From Pseudomonadota bacterium (lineage in GTDB: Bacteria; Pseudomonadota; Gammaproteobacteria; Pseudomonadales; Pseudohongiellaceae), in the NCBI GenBank assembly GCA_022563075.1, contig JADFOC010000115.1, positions 1 through 7,709 on the forward strand: 7,709 bases of DNA. The letters are read 5' to 3'. Below, in pieces: positions 4,524 through 7,709 of this stretch (the first letter of the stretch is position 1; each line of letters opens with the position of its first letter). Made by a program: the position numbers and the translations under genes. Under the pieces are notes generated by a model, which was not told the origin of the DNA, did not search any database, and worked only from the letters and a program-made list of their open reading frames with translations.

Positions 4524-6353
4524 ATGTCTAACTACCGCACCAATGAGTCAAAGTTACTGGTATTGTTGACCAGTCTGATGATTCTGCTTTTTAGTTGCTC
4601 TCCTCAAAATGAAACCACCTCGCTCGAGGTGGCCACCAGCAGCACCAACGCGGTGGCAGAGGCAGAACAATCGACCCCGGTGATCCAACTCAGGCGTGCA
4701 TCGTCTGTTCGCAACATGGATTGGCCGCTGCACAATCTGGATCTCGCCGGATCGCGTTTCTCCCCCGGTGATCAGATTACTCCTGATAATGTCGCCACAT
4801 TGACGCCGAAGTGGTTATTCCAACATGGTGTAATCGATGGTGTAAGCAATCAAACCACTCCCATCGTGGTCGATGAGATCATGTACCTGACCGATTCTCG
4901 CGGCAGCGTGTATGCACTTAATGCTATAGATGGTCACCTGCTCTGGGGCTACGATGTCACTCGTCTATTGGGCGGTGGGCGACGAGAAGGCTATATCTTC
5001 AGACATCGCGGAGTCGCGTACGAAGATGGCGTTATCTACTCCGCCGCGGGGTCTTTCATGTTCGCGTTGGATGCCCTCACCGGTGAGCCCTTAGCAGGAT
5101 TTGGCGATAACGGGCAGGCGCCGGTGATTCTCGATGTCTTGCATTTAAGGAATCCCGACTTGGAAACCGCCATCGAAGTTGGCTATTGGTTCACCACCGC
5201 GCCACAGGTTTACAACGGAGTCATCTATGTTGGCACGACTCGCAGCGAGAGTCATATCGCCGGTGGTTTTGTACTTGCTATCGATGCCAAGACCGGTGAG
5301 GTCTTGTGGCACTTCAATACCATCCCACAAGATGAAAATGATCAGGGCTGGGATATCGCTGGCCCTACCTGGGTAGGTACGGAACGTAACGGTGGCGGAA
5401 TCTGGGAAACGCCTTCCATCGATCCGGAATTGGGGCTGGTATATTTCGCGGTGGGCAATCCATTTGGCGACAGCACCGAGCGCGATGGCATGAATCTGTT
5501 TAGTGATTCCTTAATCGCTCTGACCTTGGATGAAGGCAGACTGGAATGGTATTACCAGCAAGTTCATCATGATGTGTGGGATTACGATTCGGGCAATCAG
5601 CCGGTGTTGTTTGATATGGAAGTCGACGGCCAACCGGTTAAAGCGCTGGCGCAAGCCAGTAAAAATAGCTGGTTGTATATCCTCAACCGTGAAACCGGCG
5701 AACCGGTGCATGACATCATCGAGACTCCGGTATCCCTTGAAACCGAACTGGAGGGAGAAGTACCCTGGCCCACTCAGCCGATTCCCCATAAGGCCAATGG
5801 CGATCGCATGGAGCCAGTTTCGCCGATTTATCCAACGGATATTCCTGCGCAACACATGGAAGCCAATACTCTGGTTGAGCAGTTCACTCCCATTGGGCCC
5901 AATCAAATATTTGCACCCGGGTTCGGTGGCGGCTCCAGTTACGGACCGCTTGCCTACAGCAAGCAAACAGGCCTGCTCTATGTAGCCGCCATCGATCAGC
6001 CATTTAATTCCGGACGCGATCCGAAGGGTTATTTCTCTGCCTACGATCCCAGCACCGGCGAATTGATCTGGCGACAAATCTACGAAGGTCATGGTCAAGC
6101 GGGTCCGGTTGTTACCGCCGGTGGCTTGGTATTCGTTGGCGCAGGCAGTAACACGGCTGGCTATTTTTATGCCTTCGACGCGGCGACTGGCGAACAGCTC
6201 TGGCGTTTTAATACGGGGGCTGGCGTTTACTCATCACCCTCGGCGTATATTATTGACGGGCAAGAGTACATCACCGTTGCCTCTGGTGGTGGATCGAGAG
6301 GGCGCCGAGGCGGCGATCTGATTCTGACCTTCGCGCTTCCAGAACGAAATTAG
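4524..6353 (+). CDS. Lipoprotein PQQ-dependent dehydrogenase-like beta-propeller quinoprotein
   Basis: A 609-residue protein of the PQQ-dependent alcohol/glucose dehydrogenase group. Residues 1-25 look like a lipoprotein signal with Cys25 (LLFSC); it is the only cysteine in the protein, so the vicinal Cys-Cys ring of methanol dehydrogenases is absent. Propeller repeats with A/L-x-D-x-x-T-G-x-x-x-W pattern recur (about 129-141, 181-190, 251-262, 332-342, 386-394, 506-516, 550-560). Active-site stretches include GGGIWETPSIDPE (290-302), GNP (311-313), HHDVWDYD (348-355; catalytic Asp likely 353) and QASKNSWLYILNR (377-389). The start WPLHNLDLAGSRFS and the QPVL after DYD are closer to the glucose/sorbosone dehydrogenase side than to methanol dehydrogenase. 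It would oxidise an alcohol or sugar outside the cytoplasm and hand electrons to the upstream cytochrome. AGGA lies 9 bases before ATG 4524. Substrate unknown. Confidence 0.9.
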   Translation: MSNYRTNESKLLVLLTSLMILLFSCSPQNETTSLEVATSSTNAVAEAEQSTPVIQLRRASSVRNMDWPLHNLDLAGSRFSPGDQITPDNVATLTPKWLFQHGVIDGVSNQTTPIVVDEIMYLTDSRGSVYALNAIDGHLLWGYDVTRLLGGGRREGYIFRHRGVAYEDGVIYSAAGSFMFALDALTGEPLAGFGDNGQAPVILDVLHLRNPDLETAIEVGYWFTTAPQVYNGVIYVGTTRSESHIAGGFVLAIDAKTGEVLWHFNTIPQDENDQGWDIAGPTWVGTERNGGGIWETPSIDPELGLVYFAVGNPFGDSTERDGMNLFSDSLIALTLDEGRLEWYYQQVHHDVWDYDSGNQPVLFDMEVDGQPVKALAQASKNSWLYILNRETGEPVHDIIETPVSLETELEGEVPWPTQPIPHKANGDRMEPVSPIYPTDIPAQHMEANTLVEQFTPIGPNQIFAPGFGGGSSYGPLAYSKQTGLLYVAAIDQPFNSGRDPKGYFSAYDPSTGELIWRQIYEGHGQAGPVVTAGGLVFVGAGSNTAGYFYAFDAATGEQLWRFNTGAGVYSSPSAYIIDGQEYITVASGGGSRGRRGGDLILTFALPERN

Positions 6354-6462
6354 TTGTCTTCGGATCCTCAGTCCAGCTAGCCGGGTATGCCAGTTGCAGT
6401 CGATATCTGCTCAGTGTTTATGCAAAAACAGATGCAGACTTTGATTTGAGGTGCCTACAAGC

Positions 6463-6876
6463 TCACACGACTATGTAGACACCATTATCTCGGCGGTAAT
6501 ACGTAGTGTTGAAGCGATACAAAGTATCTCGACCAACACGAACGGTGACATAGCCGTGGGGTAGAGTAGCTATGCGAAGCCCTGCGACCGGTTTAACCAC
6601 CACGTAGCCCTGCGGTTCTTGCAGGTAATAAATACCATCGTGGTAATAATAGGTTGCCCCGGCGTGTATCGTGCGAACATGGTTCGCCGGAAGTACTGTC
6701 AGCCTAACATCCGTCAGATGCCTAACCAGTGCGCGTATAGGTGCCGGCTTGACCACCACCTTATGCTCGACCACTACTCGTTTATGTGAGAGGTAGGTGT
6801 GGGGACGTGCTTGTGCCGAGCTCAGGCCCACTAAAAACACCAGGCCAAATGTTGTTGCTAAAGGAATAAGTTTCAT
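6463..6876 (-). CDS. Exported DUF6515-type protein of unknown function
   Basis: A 137-residue protein with a clear signal peptide (MKLIPLATTFGLVFLVGLSSAQA, then RPH). The mature part is Val/Tyr-rich and basic at first (KRVVVEHKVVVKPAP). It carries two related halves: a G-x-x-YYY-x-x-G-x-YY then YVVV unit (about 87-108), and an R-x-x-LYR-x-x-x-TYYRRDNGVYIVV unit (about 115-137), with a LPHGYVTV link. This is the pattern of the DUF6515 family, found in periplasm or envelope of Proteobacteria, with no known activity. AGGAG 8 bases before ATG 6876 supports the start. It faces the quinoprotein gene tail to tail with a 109-base gap and lies downstream of the formylglycine-enzyme fragment on the same strand. 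Confidence 0.75.
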   Translation of the reverse strand: MKLIPLATTFGLVFLVGLSSAQARPHTYLSHKRVVVEHKVVVKPAPIRALVRHLTDVRLTVLPANHVRTIHAGATYYYHDGIYYLQEPQGYVVVKPVAGLRIATLPHGYVTVRVGRDTLYRFNTTYYRRDNGVYIVV

Positions 6877-6992
6877 TACCGCATCTCCTGCCTACTGATT
6901 AGTGTCAAATCGGGCGACTGGTATTCGCTCGACTGCTAAATAGAACGAAGTAGTGGAGAATCGGTTTACTGATCAGGGTAAATTGGTTGTTT
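6877..6992 (-). other. Gap between the FGE-like fragment and the DUF6515 gene
   Basis: This gap holds the ribosome binding site of the DUF6515 gene and a minus-strand TTGACA (around 6901-6906). The TTGACA is too close to the start codon to serve as a -35 with any visible -10. No clear promoter or terminator was found. Confidence 0.3.
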
Positions 6993-7142
6993 CTACAGGG
7001 TGGTGATGACCAGGCGAAATCCGATGGTGTCGTTGCGAACTCCTGGATCTACGCCACCACGGACCGCTGTGCGAACATTGTTCACCGTATCGGCGAATGA
7101 GCCACCGCGCATGACCCATAGCGCATCCTCGGAAAGATTGTC
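6993..7142 (-). pseudogene. C-terminal fragment of a formylglycine-generating enzyme (SUMF1/FGE-sulfatase) domain protein
   Basis: Forty-nine codons ending in TAG at 6993 read DNLSEDALWVMRGGSFAD, then VRTAVRGGVDPGVRNDTIGFRLVITTL. The RGGSF, R-x-A-x-R and terminal IGFRLV elements are the signature C-terminal end of the FGE-sulfatase fold, used by sulfatase-maturing enzymes, EgtB/PvdO-like proteins and many uncharacterised signalling proteins. Everything N-terminal to about 7142 is replaced by unrelated HD-GYP coding sequence in another frame, so the gene is truncated here. The fragment ends 116 bases upstream of the DUF6515 gene on the same strand, and its base composition resembles the left part of the window. 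It is therefore probably the last native piece before the join. Confidence 0.75.
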
Positions 7143-7588
7143 AGCTCCTCAGCCGAGAGCCCGAGCGGGTAGCCCGCGCCGTTCAGCTTCTCGTGGTGGC
7201 CTCCGACGACGGCGATCACTGCGGGAGGAAGATCGAGCGTTCGCAAGATGTCGAGACCGATCGTGGGATGCTGTCTGATCAGGTCGAACTCTTCGTCGGT
7301 CAGCTTGCCGGGCTTCAGCAGGACTGCGTCGCGGATACCGATCTTCCCGATGTCGTGGAGATAGCCGCCGATCTGGAGGTGCTGGAGCTGGGCGGCGCTC
7401 AGCCCCAGGGCCTCCCCCAGATCCACTGAGAGGTGCCCCACCCGCACGGAGTGCCCACGTGTGTACGGGTCACGGGCGTCGATGGCCGACACCAGGGCCT
7501 CCAGCGTGCCCAGGTGCTGCCGCTGCAATCGTGCCGTCATCGTGTCGAACGCGGCGGCCAGGGCGCCGATCTCGTCCCCACTCCGCAC
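7127..7588 (-). pseudogene. Internal fragment of a HAMP/HD-GYP c-di-GMP phosphodiesterase-like protein
   Basis: The frame running down from 7588 starts in the last part of a HAMP linker (VRSGDEIGALAAAFDTMTARL). An HD-GYP domain follows: RGHSVRVGHLSV, YLHDIGKIGI with the His78-Asp79 metal pair (numbered from 7588), LLKPGKLTDEEF, RQHPTIG, then VGGHHEKLNGAGYP carrying the GYP signature. After LSAEELTI (about 7136) homology stops, and the frame runs into FGE coding sequence read out of frame. The usual continuation, in which HD-GYP proteins show an A-x-x-D-x-x-D-A helix, is absent. Intact relatives hydrolyse the signal c-di-GMP. There is no start codon or sensor region, because the 5' side is fused to fliS sequence. 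GC content is far above the rest of the window. Confidence 0.85.
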
Positions 7589-7691
7589 GCCGGATCGCGC
7601 CGTTGAACATCATAACGATAATCTTTCCTTGCGACGCCGTTTCGATGTCGATGCGGCGATAGACGCTCGACGACATTGCGTTAGACCCCAT
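7581..7691 (-). pseudogene. fliS: N-terminal fragment of flagellar export chaperone FliS
   Basis: From ATG 7691, after a GGGGGA ribosome site, 37 codons read MGSNAMSSSVYRRIDIETAS, QGKIIVMMFNGAIRRAE. The YRR-x-DIETAS-x-GK-x-x-x-M-x-(F/Y)-x-GAI pattern is the conserved N-terminus of FliS, the chaperone that holds FliC flagellin in the cytoplasm before export. After RRAE (7581) the frame runs into HAMP/HD-GYP coding sequence out of register and stops at 7470, so two thirds of the roughly 130-residue protein are missing. A window end just upstream means fliD/fliC neighbours cannot be seen. Confidence 0.8.
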
Positions 7692-7709
7692 CTAGATTTC
7701 CCCCGGTTC

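Noticed and set aside
5511..6098. Long minus-strand open frame (195 residues) inside the quinoprotein gene
   Set aside because: It is antisense to strongly recognised propeller sequence, matches no family and is explained by codon bias of the real gene.
6354..6462. Bidirectional terminator between the convergent quinoprotein and DUF6515 genes
   Set aside because: I looked for a stem with a U-run on either strand and found only 4-bp pairings, too weak to call.
7000..7278. Plus-strand Arg/Ser-rich 92-residue open frame at the right end
   Set aside because: It lies antisense to the FGE and HD-GYP fragments and crosses the join; the low-complexity composition is typical of GC-rich antisense reading.
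7127..7691. A single FliS-HAMP-HD-GYP fusion protein
   Set aside because: The FliS and HD-GYP parts are in different reading frames and each is cut inside a conserved region, so no fused product could be made.

Overview
The window looks like chromosomal DNA of a Gram-negative bacterium, most likely a gammaproteobacterium. Signs are Sec signal peptides on most products, a lipoprotein quinoprotein, a cytochrome c5-type protein, and a peptide with a leader of the colicin V/microcin type. The taxon is inferred from protein style only. No rRNA, tRNA, CRISPR array or transposase was seen.

Left edge (1-850). The window opens inside a minus-strand gene for a small Gly/Ala-rich peptide with a textbook double-glycine leader, a candidate class II microcin/bacteriocin cut by the window edge. 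Its AT-rich leader region (172-295; 47 G/C in 181-300) abuts the broken end of an Old Yellow Enzyme pseudogene (284-776), which is frameshifted and has lost more than half of its length.

Middle (846-3135). Two 277-residue exported phosphatases are divergently transcribed from a short shared control region: a DDDD/HAD acid phosphatase of the e(P4) family (minus) and a SurE nucleotidase with an unusual signal peptide (plus). Together they suggest nucleotide dephosphorylation in the periplasm. A DUF1857/AtaL-like SRPBCC protein follows surE after 30 bases.

Centre (3278-6353). A plus-strand cluster encodes an exported serine alpha/beta hydrolase, a small cytochrome c5-like protein and a lipoprotein PQQ-type beta-propeller dehydrogenase. 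A plausible scheme is ester cleavage outside the cytoplasm, then oxidation of the released alcohol or sugar by the quinoprotein, with electrons passed to the cytochrome. A strong hairpin lies between the cytochrome and dehydrogenase genes.

Right edge (6463-7709). An exported DUF6515-type protein is followed by three mutually out-of-frame gene fragments on the minus strand: the C-terminus of a formylglycine-generating-enzyme-like protein, the middle of a HAMP/HD-GYP protein, and the N-terminus of FliS. The two joins fall in short stretches that read sensibly in both partners, and the DNA beyond about 7140 is much richer in GC (87 G/C in 7381-7500). This is best read as chimeric DNA, from assembly, amplification or recombination, and not as a gene fusion. 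The native contig can be trusted only up to about 7140.
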